Source of the DNA: Chitinophaga oryziterrae
GTDB taxonomy: Bacteria > Bacteroidota > Bacteroidia > Chitinophagales > Chitinophagaceae
Assembly (NCBI RefSeq): GCF_009758125.1
Contig: NZ_WRXO01000002.1
Span: 744,001 to 808,000 of the forward strand
Reading direction: 5' to 3'
Length of the DNA stretch: 64,000 nt
Part shown: piece after piece, positions 34,403 through 44,173 of the stretch
Numbering within the stretch: the stretch's first letter is position 1
Layout of the letters: each line of letters opens with the position of its first letter
Made by a program: the position numbers and the translations under genes
The notes under the pieces: model-generated
Seen by the model: the letters and a program-made list of their open reading frames with translations, nothing else
What the model was told of the DNA's origin: nothing
Database searches by the model: none

Positions 34403-36754
34403 ATGAATCAATCTGTTCATAACAAACTTGTTTCTTTTATCTGGAGTGTGGCGGACGATTGCCTCCGTGATGTCTATAACCGCGGCAAATATCGGGATGT
34501 GATCTTGCCGATGGTGGTATTACGACGTTTAGATGCCCTGTTAGAGCCTACTAAACAGGATGTGTGGGATGAAATGTCTTTTCAACGCGATGAAGCCGGT
34601 TTTACGGAATGGGATGAGGCTGGGTTGAGAGAGGCCTCTGGTTATGTATTTTACAATACCAGTGAATGGACGTTACAGCGATTAAAAGATACGGCCACCA
34701 ATAGCCAGCAATTATTAATCGGCAATTTTGAAGACTACCTCAATGGCTTTAGTCAGAATGTAAAGGAGATTATTGATAATTTTAAGTTGCGTGCGCAAAT
34801 TCGTCACATGGCTGTTAAGGACGTATTGCTGGATGTACTGGAAAAATTCACATCTCCCTACATTAACCTTACACCATTTGAAAAACAGGACCCCGATGGC
34901 CGGAAGTTACCGGCTCTTTCCAACCTGGGTATGGGATACGTGTTCGAAGAGTTGATTCGTAAGTTCAATGAAGAAAATAACGAAGAAGCCGGAGAACACT
35001 TTACGCCAAGGGAAGTAATTGACCTTATGACGCACCTTGTTTTTGAACCTATCAAAGATAAGCTGCCTCCTGTAATGACTATCTACGACCCTGCCTGCGG
35101 TAGTGGTGGAATGCTTACTGAATCACAGAACTTTATTAAAGATGAGGAAGGAATAATCAGGGCCAGCGGCGATGTACACTTATATGGCAAAGAAATCAAC
35201 GATGAAACCTACGCCATCTGCAAAAGTGATATGATGATTAAAGGTAACGACCCGCAAAACATACGCCTGGGTAGTACCTTAAGCACCGATGAATTTGCAG
35301 GTATTCATTTCAATTTCATGCTCAGTAACCCACCTTACGGTAAAAGCTGGGCCAGTGAACAGAAATATATTAAGGACGGAAAAGAGGTGATAGATGGGCG
35401 GTTCAAAATAAAGCTAACTGACTACTGGGGTGAAGTAGAAGATGCTGATGCCACTCCTCGCTCGTCTGATGGGCAGCTACTATTTCTCATGGAAATGGTC
35501 AGCAAAATGAAGTCGCTGAAACAGAGTCCCATCGGAAGCCGTATAGCCAGTGTGCACAACGGGAGTAGCCTGTTTACCGGTGATGCGGGTGGTGGAGAGA
35601 GCAACATTCGCAGATACATCGTTGAAAATGATTGGCTCGAAGCCATCATTCAACTACCTAATAACCTCTTCTATAACACAGGCATCACCACTTATATATG
35701 GTTGTTAAGTAATAACAAGCCTGCCCAGCGTAAAGGCAAGGTACAGTTGATAGATGCCAGCCAGCGTTTTCGTAAACTGCGCAAAAACCTGGGTAATAAA
35801 AACTGTGAATTTGCACCAGAGCATATACGGGAGATAGTAGACGCATATGAGCAAATGCTTAGTGTGGAACGTAAGGCAGAAGATGATCTTGCCAGCCAGG
35901 TATTTGACAATGCGGATCTTGGTTATTATAAGGTAACTATTGAAAGGCCTAAAAGACTGAAAGCACAATTTACTGCTGATAACATTGCGACGCTACGCTT
36001 CGATAAGAGCTTACGGGAACCAATGGAGTGGGCTTATGAACAGTTTGGAGAGGAGGTATATACTAACCTTACCAAGCATGAAAAAGCTATTATTGACTGG
36101 TGCGAAAAACAGGAACTGAACCTAAGCACTAAATTACAAAAAGCCTTGGTCAGCCCTGCCCTCTGGCAAAAAGGCCTGGACCTGATAGCAATAGCTACAC
36201 GGTTAATGACCGTAATTGGTACTGATGAATACAACGATTTTAATGCCTTTACTGCTCGCGTAGATCAGGTGTTAAAAGGTGAACAACTTAAATTATCAGC
36301 GTCTGAAAAGAACGCCATTTTAAGTGCGGTAAGTTGGTATCATCCTGAAGCGGAGAAGGTTGTAAAAAGTACTCTAAAGCTAAATGCAGAAAGCCAGAAA
36401 CAACTGCTCAACCGGTTGGGTTGCCGTAAAGAAGATCTTCCGCATTATGGCTGGTATCCGTCCGGTAAATCCGGGGAATATATACAATACGAAACAGAAG
36501 GAGATTTGAGAGATACAGAGAACGTGCCTTTAAAGGATAATATTTACAGCTATTTTCAGAAGGAGGTACTGCCCCATGTGCCCGAAGCCTGGATAAACCT
36601 GGAGGCTACCAAAATAGGCTACGAGATCAGCTTTAATAAATATTTTTATCGTCACAAGCCTTTGCGTAGTCTGGAAGAGATCACTGCGGATATATTGGCG
36701 TTGGAAAAAGAAAGCGATGGCCTGATACAGGAAATTCTTAATTTCTCTCATTGA
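34403..36754 (+). CDS. hsdM: Type I restriction-modification system DNA methyltransferase subunit (N6-adenine)
   Basis: A 783-residue HsdM, the modification subunit that methylates adenine at the sequence chosen by HsdS. The N-terminal HsdM helical domain starts NKLVSFIWSVADDCLRDVYNRGKYRDVILPM. The SAM-binding motif DPACGSGGML and the catalytic NPPYGKSW are intact. A C-terminal region of about 250 residues beyond the usual roughly 500 is seen in one HsdM subfamily. First gene of the RM operon, whose next gene starts 5 bases after its stop. Confidence 0.95.
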   Translation: MNQSVHNKLVSFIWSVADDCLRDVYNRGKYRDVILPMVVLRRLDALLEPTKQDVWDEMSFQRDEAGFTEWDEAGLREASGYVFYNTSEWTLQRLKDTATNSQQLLIGNFEDYLNGFSQNVKEIIDNFKLRAQIRHMAVKDVLLDVLEKFTSPYINLTPFEKQDPDGRKLPALSNLGMGYVFEELIRKFNEENNEEAGEHFTPREVIDLMTHLVFEPIKDKLPPVMTIYDPACGSGGMLTESQNFIKDEEGIIRASGDVHLYGKEINDETYAICKSDMMIKGNDPQNIRLGSTLSTDEFAGIHFNFMLSNPPYGKSWASEQKYIKDGKEVIDGRFKIKLTDYWGEVEDADATPRSSDGQLLFLMEMVSKMKSLKQSPIGSRIASVHNGSSLFTGDAGGGESNIRRYIVENDWLEAIIQLPNNLFYNTGITTYIWLLSNNKPAQRKGKVQLIDASQRFRKLRKNLGNKNCEFAPEHIREIVDAYEQMLSVERKAEDDLASQVFDNADLGYYKVTIERPKRLKAQFTADNIATLRFDKSLREPMEWAYEQFGEEVYTNLTKHEKAIIDWCEKQELNLSTKLQKALVSPALWQKGLDLIAIATRLMTVIGTDEYNDFNAFTARVDQVLKGEQLKLSASEKNAILSAVSWYHPEAEKVVKSTLKLNAESQKQLLNRLGCRKEDLPHYGWYPSGKSGEYIQYETEGDLRDTENVPLKDNIYSYFQKEVLPHVPEAWINLEATKIGYEISFNKYFYRHKPLRSLEEITADILALEKESDGLIQEILNFSH

Positions 36755-36759
36755 CCTTT

Positions 36760-37737
36760 ATGGAACTACAAAACCACCTTTTTAATACTATTGCCCAAGT
36801 TATCAGCAACGCCAGGCAGACAGCCTACAGGAACGTTAACAGCATTATGCTGCGCATGTACTGGGAAATTGGCAGGCTGATAGTGGAAGATGAGCAGCAG
36901 GGCAGTTATAAGGCGCAATACGGAAAGGCATCTCTTAAAAATCTTGCCGGGCAATTAGGATTGGAGTTTGGAAAAGGGTTTGATGAAAGAAACCTGAATA
37001 ATATGCGGGCCTATTACCGTTCTTTCCCAATTTGGAACGCAGTGCGTACCGAATTGAGTTGGACCCATTACCGGCTGATCAGCCGGGTAGAAGAAGAACA
37101 GCAGCGCCTGCAATATATGCTGTTATGTATAGACAATCAATGGGATACACGTACACTACAGAGGAATATTCAAACTCAATACCTGAACCGTACTCTGGCG
37201 CCGACGAGTACGCATCCCGCACCTCCTCAGTTTATTAAAGATCCTTATATTTTTGAGTTCCTGAATTTACCATCGGATACCCGCCATACAGAAGGTTCTA
37301 TAGAATCGGCGCTCATTAACCACCTCCGGGAGTTTTTAATGGAAATGGGCAAAGGCTTCGCTTTTGTTGCCCGGCAGCAACATATTGTAACAGATACAGC
37401 AGACTTTTATATAGACCTAGTTTTTTATAATTACTACCTGAAATGCTTTGTGCTGGTAGATTTAAAAACAGGAAAACTAGGCCATGCGGATATTGGCCAG
37501 ATGGATATGTATGTACGCATGTACAACGATTTAAAAAAGCAGGAAGATGACAACCCGACTATCGGTATTATCCTTTGCACCGAAAAAGATGAAACGATTG
37601 TAAAATATTCGGTATTGGCCGAAAACGAATACCTCTTTGCAAGTAAGTATAGATTGTATCTGCCAAAAGAGGAAGAATTGGTACAATTAATAGAACAAGA
37701 CCGCATAAAGTTTGAATTGGATCATGAAGAAGACTGA
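36760..37737 (+). CDS. DUF1016/YhcG-type PD-(D/E)XK nuclease-family protein
   Basis: A 325-residue protein whose N-terminal half (about 1-155) is the helical DUF1016 N-terminal domain (SNARQTAYRNVNSIMLRMYWEIGRLIVE; RNLNNMRAYYRSFP). The C-terminal half is a PD-(D/E)XK-like nuclease fold: DFYIDLVFYNYYLKCFVLVDLKTGKL, with the D..D(L)K core, then GQMDMYV and the GIILCTEKDE segment. I use the ATG at 36760, not the TTG at 36751. Such genes often sit inside type I RM operons, as here between hsdM and hsdS; their role there is unsettled. The 3' end overlaps hsdS by 14 bases. Confidence 0.85.
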   Translation: MELQNHLFNTIAQVISNARQTAYRNVNSIMLRMYWEIGRLIVEDEQQGSYKAQYGKASLKNLAGQLGLEFGKGFDERNLNNMRAYYRSFPIWNAVRTELSWTHYRLISRVEEEQQRLQYMLLCIDNQWDTRTLQRNIQTQYLNRTLAPTSTHPAPPQFIKDPYIFEFLNLPSDTRHTEGSIESALINHLREFLMEMGKGFAFVARQQHIVTDTADFYIDLVFYNYYLKCFVLVDLKTGKLGHADIGQMDMYVRMYNDLKKQEDDNPTIGIILCTEKDETIVKYSVLAENEYLFASKYRLYLPKEEELVQLIEQDRIKFELDHEED

Positions 37738-39043
37738 ATTGAAAAGATATGATACGTATAAGCCGAGTGGTCTGGAATGGCTGGGTGAGATTCCCGCGCA
37801 TTGGGAGATAAGAAAGATTAAATTTCTTTTTAAAGAAATAAATGAGCGTAGCTTTAATGGAGAGGAGGATCTACTTTCCGTCTCACAATATACAGGAGTC
37901 ACCAAAAAATCTGAAGAGGTTAATGAAGGAGATTTCATCACAAATGCAAATACATTAGAAGGATATAAGAAAGTATCGATAAATGACCTGGTAAGTAACA
38001 TAATGCTTGCATGGAATGGAAGTTTAGGCTTTTCTAACTACAATGGAATTACAAGTCCAGCATATTCGGTTTATAGATTAAATAGTTCCAATAAGGTTGG
38101 ATATTTCCATTATTTATTAAGAACTGACCTATATAAGGCTGAGTTTAAGAGAAATTCGTCCGGAGTAGTTGAAAGTAGGCTTCGTCTTTATACGGAAAAT
38201 TTTTTTAGTATTTCTGCAATTCTCCCCCCCGTTTCCGAACAAACCGCCATTGCCCAATTTTTAGACTCCAAAACCGCATTAATAGACAAAGCAATTGAGC
38301 TAAAAGAAAAGCAGATTGCTTTGTTGAAGGAACGTCGTCAGGCAACCATTCACCAGGCAGTAACCAAAGGGCTGAATCCTGATGTGCCGATGAAAGATAG
38401 TGGGATTGAATGGATTGGGGAAATACCGACACATTGGGTGGTAAAGAAGTTGAAATATATAAGCACAACTCAAAATGGCATCAGCAAATCCGCACAACAT
38501 TTTGGTTTTGGATTTCCCTTTGTAAACTACGGAGATGTGTATAAAAATACAGTTATTCCTTTACACGTTGAGGGCTTGGTAAATTCCTCAGTAACAGATA
38601 GGCACTTGTTCTCAGTAAGTGAAGGAGATATCTTTTTTACTAGAACATCGGAATCTGTTGAGGAAATCGGTTTAAGTTCCATATGTATGCATACTATTTC
38701 AGATGCGACGTTTGCTGGGTTTCTTATTAGAGTTAGACCTACCCAAGGTTCTATTAGGAAAAATTTTTCCAAATATTATTTTAGGAGTTTCACTCACAGA
38801 AGTTTTTTTATAAAAGAAATAAATCTAGTAACAAGGGCCTCCTTAAGTCAAGAACGACTAAAACAATTACCCGTGTTAATTCCTCCAATTGAGGAACAAG
38901 ATAGAATTGCGTTGGCTTTAGATGAAATTACTAAGAAAATGGATAATGCGATAAATATTAAACAACAAGAAATTCAAAAACTAAAAGAATATAAAGCGAA
39001 CCTGATCAACAGTGCAGTAACCGGCAAAATCAAAGTCGCTTGA
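37724..39043 (+). CDS. hsdS: Type I restriction-modification specificity subunit
   Basis: A 439-residue HsdS that recognises the two halves of the target site. It has two target-recognition domains. Each is preceded by the same motif (SGLEWLGEIPAHWEIRKI near residue 12 and SGIEWIGEIPTHWVVKKL near residue 224) and followed by a conserved helix (SEQTAIAQFLDSKTALIDKAI; EEQDRIALALDEITKKMDNAI). This internal duplication is the family architecture. The ATG at 37724 is preferred over the TTG at 37712. The TRDs are more AT-rich than the rest, as expected for exchanged recognition segments. Confidence 0.94.
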   Translation: MKKTELKRYDTYKPSGLEWLGEIPAHWEIRKIKFLFKEINERSFNGEEDLLSVSQYTGVTKKSEEVNEGDFITNANTLEGYKKVSINDLVSNIMLAWNGSLGFSNYNGITSPAYSVYRLNSSNKVGYFHYLLRTDLYKAEFKRNSSGVVESRLRLYTENFFSISAILPPVSEQTAIAQFLDSKTALIDKAIELKEKQIALLKERRQATIHQAVTKGLNPDVPMKDSGIEWIGEIPTHWVVKKLKYISTTQNGISKSAQHFGFGFPFVNYGDVYKNTVIPLHVEGLVNSSVTDRHLFSVSEGDIFFTRTSESVEEIGLSSICMHTISDATFAGFLIRVRPTQGSIRKNFSKYYFRSFTHRSFFIKEINLVTRASLSQERLKQLPVLIPPIEEQDRIALALDEITKKMDNAINIKQQEIQKLKEYKANLINSAVTGKIKVA

Positions 39044-39087
39044 ATAAATTGAAATAAACTATACAAACCACCCCTAATTTATATCGC

Positions 39088-42000
39088 ATGCCCAGCCAAA
39101 CGAATGAACAAGCCCTGGAGGAAGCCATTGAGAAACGCTTAACTGGCAGCGTTACCAGAAAAAGCAATGCCAATGAAGTGGCTGAAGATGCCGTTCCTTA
39201 CCATAGTGGTCATGGCTTTTACATCGGCTATCCTCATGAGTTTGATGCCCGGTACGCGGTAGACAAGGCCCGGCTGTGGCATTTCCTGGAAAACACGCAG
39301 CATGAGGAACTGGCCAAGCTCCAAAAACAGGGCGATTGGCAATTAAAGATATTAGAGCGGATAGACCGGTTGATTAAGAAATACGGTGTTCTGCGTTTGT
39401 TACGTAAAGGATTAGATGTAGATGATGCGCATTTCACCCTTTTTTATGTGGCACCCTTAGCCAGTAGCAGCCAAACCCTGAAAGATAATTTTGAACATAA
39501 TGAGTTCAGCGTTACGCGACAATTACGTTACTCTGTCAACAGCCCGGCAGAGGAAATAGATATGGTGCTATTTGTAAACGGGCTACCCTTAATTACGATG
39601 GAGCTGAAAAACCAGTGGACCGGCCAAACCGCAAAATCGCATGGGCAATATCAATACCGTTATAAACGGGATAATACGCAACCCTTATTACAATTTGGAC
39701 GTTGCATTGTGCATTTTACAGCAGATACTGATGAAGTGTACATGGCAACCCGGTTAGCTGGGGCGGATACATTTTTCCTGCCTTTTAACAAAGGCCATAA
39801 TTATGGCAAGGGTAATCCCCCTAATCCTTCTGGGCACCGAACAGCTTATTTATGGGAAGAAGTGCTTTCCCGCTACAGCCTGGCAAACATTATACAGCAT
39901 TTTGTACGCATAGATGGTAAAGACAGCGATCCGCTTGCTAAAAAGAATCTGTATTTTCCACGTTATCATCAACTGGACGTAGTGCGTAAGCTCGTAAACG
40001 ACGCTTCAGTTAAGGGGGTGGGGCAGACATACCTGATACAACATTCTGCAGGCTCCGGTAAGAGTAACTCTATCACCTGGGCTGCTTACCAGTTAATAGA
40101 AACCTATCCTGCCGGTCAGCATACTCCAGGTGGGAAAGGCACTAGCCAGCCGTTGTTCGATTCGGTGATTGTGGTAACCGACCGCCGCCTGCTCGACAAA
40201 CAGCTAAGAGAAAATATCCGTGAGTTTTCTGAAGTAAAGAATATTGTAGCACCGGCGTATTCATCCAAAGAATTGAAGGAAAACCTGGAAAGTGGTAAAC
40301 GTATTATCATTACCACTATTCAAAAATTTCCTTTCATTATTGATGGTATAGCCGATTTAAGTACCCGGAACTTTGCTGTTATTATTGACGAAGCCCATAG
40401 TTCACAAAGTGGCCTGGCTGCCGATAACATGAACCGGGTGATGGGCAATGCAACAGATAATGAAGAGGAGGACCAGGACGATTCACAGGACAAAGTATTA
40501 AAAGCAATGAATAGCCGCAAAATGAGAGGTAATGCCTCTTACTTTGCCTTTACGGCTACACCTAAAAATGCTACCCTGGAAAAATTTGGCAGCTTACAGG
40601 ACGACGGCAAGTTTAAGCCGTTTCACTTGTATTCTATGAAACAGGCTATTGAAGAAGGTTTTATATTGGATGTGCTGGCCAATTACACTACTTACAGAAG
40701 TTATTATGAGATAGAAAAGTCCATAGAAGATAATCCGCTTTTTGAAACAGCCAAAGCGCAAAAAAAGCTAAAAGCGTTTGTGGAGCGTAACCCTCAAACA
40801 ATAGCAACTAAGGCCGAAATTATGCTGGATCACTTTATTACCAAAGTAGTTACGCCAAAAAAGTTAAAAGGAAAGGCAAAAGCAATGGTGGCAACACAAA
40901 GCATTGAAAGCGCTATCCGGTATTATTTCGCTCTGCAAAAATTATTAGAACAGAAAGGTAACCCCTTTCGTATCGCCATTGCTTTCTCAGGTAAAAAAAC
41001 GATGGCAGGCATTGAGTATACAGAAGATAGTATCAACCATTTCCCTGCACACCTGGACACCGCGAAGCCTACAGATCCTGGTTATATTAGTGATACCATA
41101 GCCCGTTATTTCAATATGGATGAATATCGCATACTGGTGGTGGCTAACAAATATCTCACAGGTTTTGATCAGCCTAAGTTAAGCACCATGTATGTTGACA
41201 AAAAGCTGCAGGATGTGCTGGCAGTGCAGGCACTATCACGGTTAAACCGCTCAGCAGACAAACTGGGTAAAAAAACAGAAGATTTGTTTGTCCTGGATTT
41301 TTTCAATTCTACTGAAGAGATTAAGGCATCCTTTGACCCTTTTTATACCGCTACCTCGTTAAGCAAGGCTACAGACGTCAATGTATTGCACGAGCTGAAA
41401 GCGCACCTGGATGATGTAGGTGTGTATGAATGGAGTGAGGTAGAAGATTTTACTACCCTGTATTTTAATAAAGAAGATGCTGATACGGTATTAAGTCCTA
41501 TTATTCAATTGGGAGAAGAACGGTTTAATTATCAGCTAGATCTGGAGGAAAGCGCCAAAGCAGATTTTAAAATCAAGGCCAAACAGTTTGTAAAAATCTA
41601 TGGCCAGATGGCTGCCATTATTCCATTTGAAGTACGCAAATGGGAATTGCTATTCTGGTACCTGAAATTTTTGATACCCAAATTGATCATAGTGGATAGG
41701 GAGGCTGATGCATTGGATGAATTATTAAATGCTGTGGATTTGTCGACCTACGGGTTGGAACGGGTAAAATTAAATGTATCAATCGGTCTGGATCAAAGTG
41801 AAACCGAACTGGATCCGCAAAATGCAAATCCCAGAGGAGCGCACAATACAGGAGGAGAAGAAGATCCTTTAGATGTAATTATTCGCAGCTTTAACGAGCG
41901 GCATTTTCAAGGATGGGAAGCTACTCCCGAAGAGCAGCGGGTAAAATTTGTAACCCTTGCCCAAAAGCTGCAAGACCATCCGGATTTTCAGACCAAGGTG

Positions 42001-42192
42001 GTGAATAACCCGGATATACAAACGCAGGAGTTGGCTTTCAGGAAGCTTTTAGAAGAGGTAATTGCAGAGCAGCGAAAGAAAGAATTAGATTTATACCGCT
42101 TGTATTCAAAGGACGAAGCTTTTAAGCAGGCATTCATAGATACTATGCGGCGTTTATCTATGAATAACGGTGGCAACTGGCTTCGGCAATGA
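39088..42192 (+). CDS. hsdR: Type I restriction endonuclease subunit R
   Basis: A 1,034-residue HsdR. The N-terminal nuclease domain has EIDMVLFVNGLPLITMELKN, the PD-(D/E)XK D..E-x-K triad (residues about 152-173). The helicase motor has Walker A SAGSGKSNS, motif Ia region VVTDRRLLDKQL, DEAH-type motif II IIDEAHSSQSG, motif III FTATP and motif VI QALSRLNRSA. A C-terminal helical domain that docks on HsdM follows. It starts 44 bases after hsdS. All subunits appear intact, so the system is probably functional. Confidence 0.95.
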   Translation: MPSQTNEQALEEAIEKRLTGSVTRKSNANEVAEDAVPYHSGHGFYIGYPHEFDARYAVDKARLWHFLENTQHEELAKLQKQGDWQLKILERIDRLIKKYGVLRLLRKGLDVDDAHFTLFYVAPLASSSQTLKDNFEHNEFSVTRQLRYSVNSPAEEIDMVLFVNGLPLITMELKNQWTGQTAKSHGQYQYRYKRDNTQPLLQFGRCIVHFTADTDEVYMATRLAGADTFFLPFNKGHNYGKGNPPNPSGHRTAYLWEEVLSRYSLANIIQHFVRIDGKDSDPLAKKNLYFPRYHQLDVVRKLVNDASVKGVGQTYLIQHSAGSGKSNSITWAAYQLIETYPAGQHTPGGKGTSQPLFDSVIVVTDRRLLDKQLRENIREFSEVKNIVAPAYSSKELKENLESGKRIIITTIQKFPFIIDGIADLSTRNFAVIIDEAHSSQSGLAADNMNRVMGNATDNEEEDQDDSQDKVLKAMNSRKMRGNASYFAFTATPKNATLEKFGSLQDDGKFKPFHLYSMKQAIEEGFILDVLANYTTYRSYYEIEKSIEDNPLFETAKAQKKLKAFVERNPQTIATKAEIMLDHFITKVVTPKKLKGKAKAMVATQSIESAIRYYFALQKLLEQKGNPFRIAIAFSGKKTMAGIEYTEDSINHFPAHLDTAKPTDPGYISDTIARYFNMDEYRILVVANKYLTGFDQPKLSTMYVDKKLQDVLAVQALSRLNRSADKLGKKTEDLFVLDFFNSTEEIKASFDPFYTATSLSKATDVNVLHELKAHLDDVGVYEWSEVEDFTTLYFNKEDADTVLSPIIQLGEERFNYQLDLEESAKADFKIKAKQFVKIYGQMAAIIPFEVRKWELLFWYLKFLIPKLIIVDREADALDELLNAVDLSTYGLERVKLNVSIGLDQSETELDPQNANPRGAHNTGGEEDPLDVIIRSFNERHFQGWEATPEEQRVKFVTLAQKLQDHPDFQTKVVNNPDIQTQELAFRKLLEEVIAEQRKKELDLYRLYSKDEAFKQAFIDTMRRLSMNNGGNWLRQ

Positions 42193-42278
42193 TTCAACTC
42201 TCATAAAAATCCAGCAGTTGAGGATCGCTTTTGTTAAGGTAATGAAGAACTGACAAGGTCTATTTTAAAAGAGATACA

Positions 42279-43169
42279 ATGAACAGAGGTATTACTATCA
42301 CTAATTACCTGGTAAACGGGAACCCGGAAGGTATTAGCATGTCGTATGTTTCTAATTGGACGGGGCAAGCAATTAAGATTCCCCGTAATGCTTTCCTGGA
42401 TACAAAAAACTTTCCTGAGCTTAACAGGCCGGGAATATATTATCTTATCGGATCTAAGGATGAGAATCCTGATGAAAAACTGATTTATGTAGGAGAAGCA
42501 AACCATCTGTTTGAAAGGATTACTACACATATGCGTGATGAGGCGAAATCATTCTTTGAACTGATTATTGTGTTTAGCTCCAAGGATGATAATATGACGG
42601 TATCGCATACCAAATACCTGGAAGCAAAAATTCTTTCTGAGATATTTGAGAAATCTGGTTTTACCCTTATTAACAGGAAAGATGGCAATAAGGTAAGCTT
42701 GCCTCCAATGGTGAGGGACGAGATGGATACCTATATGGATAATATGAAAATATTATTACCAACTATGGGGTTTGATTTATTTAAGCCGGTATTGAAAGAC
42801 GAAAAACAGTCATTTATGCCTAAGGATGAGAACCTGATATTAGAAGTGGGGGACATAAAGGCACAAGCTAAACTTATACCCAATGGTATGCTGGTGCTTC
42901 AGGGGAGTGCAATGAAACCTATTGCCACTCCTGCATTAGCGCCTACTTATTTGAAAATAAGAAATGACCTGATTGAAAAAGGATATGTTAAACAAACAGA
43001 TAAGGGAATGTTGTTTTTGCAGGACTATGAATTTACAAGTCCTTCGCAGGCAGGGGCTGTTGTTTTGGGATATTCAGTAAATGGCAGAATATTCTGGAAA
43101 AATAGTATTGGAAAAAACCTGAAGGACCTGGAAGAAGAAAAAATAAGTTTAAGTATGGGGAAGGACTAA
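42279..43169 (+). CDS. GIY-YIG nuclease-domain protein with C-terminal DUF4357
   Basis: A 296-residue protein. The GIY-YIG catalytic core is PGIYYLIG followed by IYVGEANHLFERI (residues about 50-85), with a downstream YLEAKIL glutamate as in the family. The C-terminal part (about 195-290) matches DUF4357, seen in the segment SPSQAGAVVLGYSVNGRIFWKN. Fusions of this kind are frequent near restriction systems. It lies 86 bases after hsdR in the same orientation and may be an auxiliary nuclease. It is convergent with the next gene, with one base between the stops. Confidence 0.82.
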   Translation: MNRGITITNYLVNGNPEGISMSYVSNWTGQAIKIPRNAFLDTKNFPELNRPGIYYLIGSKDENPDEKLIYVGEANHLFERITTHMRDEAKSFFELIIVFSSKDDNMTVSHTKYLEAKILSEIFEKSGFTLINRKDGNKVSLPPMVRDEMDTYMDNMKILLPTMGFDLFKPVLKDEKQSFMPKDENLILEVGDIKAQAKLIPNGMLVLQGSAMKPIATPALAPTYLKIRNDLIEKGYVKQTDKGMLFLQDYEFTSPSQAGAVVLGYSVNGRIFWKNSIGKNLKDLEEEKISLSMGKD

Positions 43170-43170
43170 A

Positions 43171-43620
43171 TTAATTTACACTATAATCAGTTGCTATGCT
43201 CCATAGTGAAGCAGTTTGAACTATAAGGCAGAATAATATTGGTATTTCTTGACTGATCTCCAGTGAGGAAGCTTTTTCGATTAATCCGGTGATCTTTGAG
43301 GAGAAATCCGTTTGTGTCGCTATTGTCGGTATGGCATCATACTTAATTTTAATGATCCCGTTTATTGAACTATAAATAACAATCTCGGTATTGGCATCAT
43401 TGTAATAATCACAAAAAGCGTCTGATTTAAAGAGGTTGAACAACCGGAAATAAGATATTATATTTTTAAATTTCAGCAAAAGTTTTTCATCCGTTGTTCC
43501 ATATACTGTAAACGGATTTTCTTTATCAGATGGCGAGTATTTTATAATGGTTCCTTTGGTGGAAAGGAGCAGGAGGGGTTGAAAAATATCCGCTGAACGG
43601 ACTTCACTTTCTATTTTCAT
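43171..43620 (-). CDS. Hypothetical protein between RM and AbiE-like genes
   Basis: I do not recognise this protein. The open frame could begin at 43782 (203 residues), but that start would overlap the divergent AbiEi-like gene by 53 bases. The Met at 43620 gives 149 residues starting MKIESEVRSADIF and leaves a promoter-sized gap. It has no signal peptide or clear membrane helix, alternates hydrophobic strands (ADIFQPLLLLSTKGTII, NTEIVIYSSINGIIKIKYD), and ends in a hydrophobic helix-like stretch (PILFCLIVQTASLWSIATDYSVN). Its setting among defence genes makes an accessory or immunity role possible, which is inference only. Confidence 0.5.
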   Translation of the reverse strand: MKIESEVRSADIFQPLLLLSTKGTIIKYSPSDKENPFTVYGTTDEKLLLKFKNIISYFRLFNLFKSDAFCDYYNDANTEIVIYSSINGIIKIKYDAIPTIATQTDFSSKITGLIEKASSLEISQEIPILFCLIVQTASLWSIATDYSVN

Positions 43621-43729
43621 GCCTACTAGTTTTCCCGCATAGGTTTCAAAGCCGCCCAGAATATAAATCCAGCTAACAGATTTAATGTAAAAATGTCGTA
43701 TTTTTTCTTTATTATAGTATTGACAATCA

Positions 43730-44173
43730 ATGAATAAGTTTAAACCTTTGGAGAGTAAGATCAGCGAGCGGATTTCCCGCAAGAAGTCTAACGTATTATT
43801 ACGTGAGGACTTCGTTGATCTTGGTGGATATGACCAGGTAGCGCGGGTTTTACAATCATTGATAAAAAAAGGGAAACTTATTAAAATCGGGTACGGCCTT
43901 TATGCCAAAGCGAAGGTATCCTCTTTAACAGGAACTACTGTCCCAGCAGAGCCATTACCTTCTTTAGCGAAACAAGCCTTAAACCGGCTTGGAGTTCGTA
44001 CAAACCCTACGAGGGCAGAAGTTGAATATCAGGAAGGGCGTTCCACTCAAATACCTACGGGCAGGTTGATTGGCGTCGGAACGCGCGTGAGCCGTAAAAT
44101 AGGCTTTAAAGGAGCGAATATTAATTATGAATACACCAGACAAAAACCTAATAGAGGAAGTCGCCCTCATTAA
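43730..44173 (+). CDS. AbiEi/DUF6088-like antitoxin-type protein
   Basis: A 147-residue protein with an N-terminal winged-helix pattern: KSNVLLREDFVDLGGYDQVARVLQSLIKKGKLIKIGYGLYAKAK is the typical 'one regulator domain ending in GYGLYAK' of DUF6088/AbiEi-type proteins. The C-terminal half (RVSRKIGFKGANINYEYTRQKPN) also fits. In AbiE systems this partner represses the operon and neutralises the nucleotidyltransferase toxin. It overlaps the AbiEii-like gene by 47 bases, as expected for a coupled pair. Confidence 0.72.
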   Translation: MNKFKPLESKISERISRKKSNVLLREDFVDLGGYDQVARVLQSLIKKGKLIKIGYGLYAKAKVSSLTGTTVPAEPLPSLAKQALNRLGVRTNPTRAEVEYQEGRSTQIPTGRLIGVGTRVSRKIGFKGANINYEYTRQKPNRGSRPH

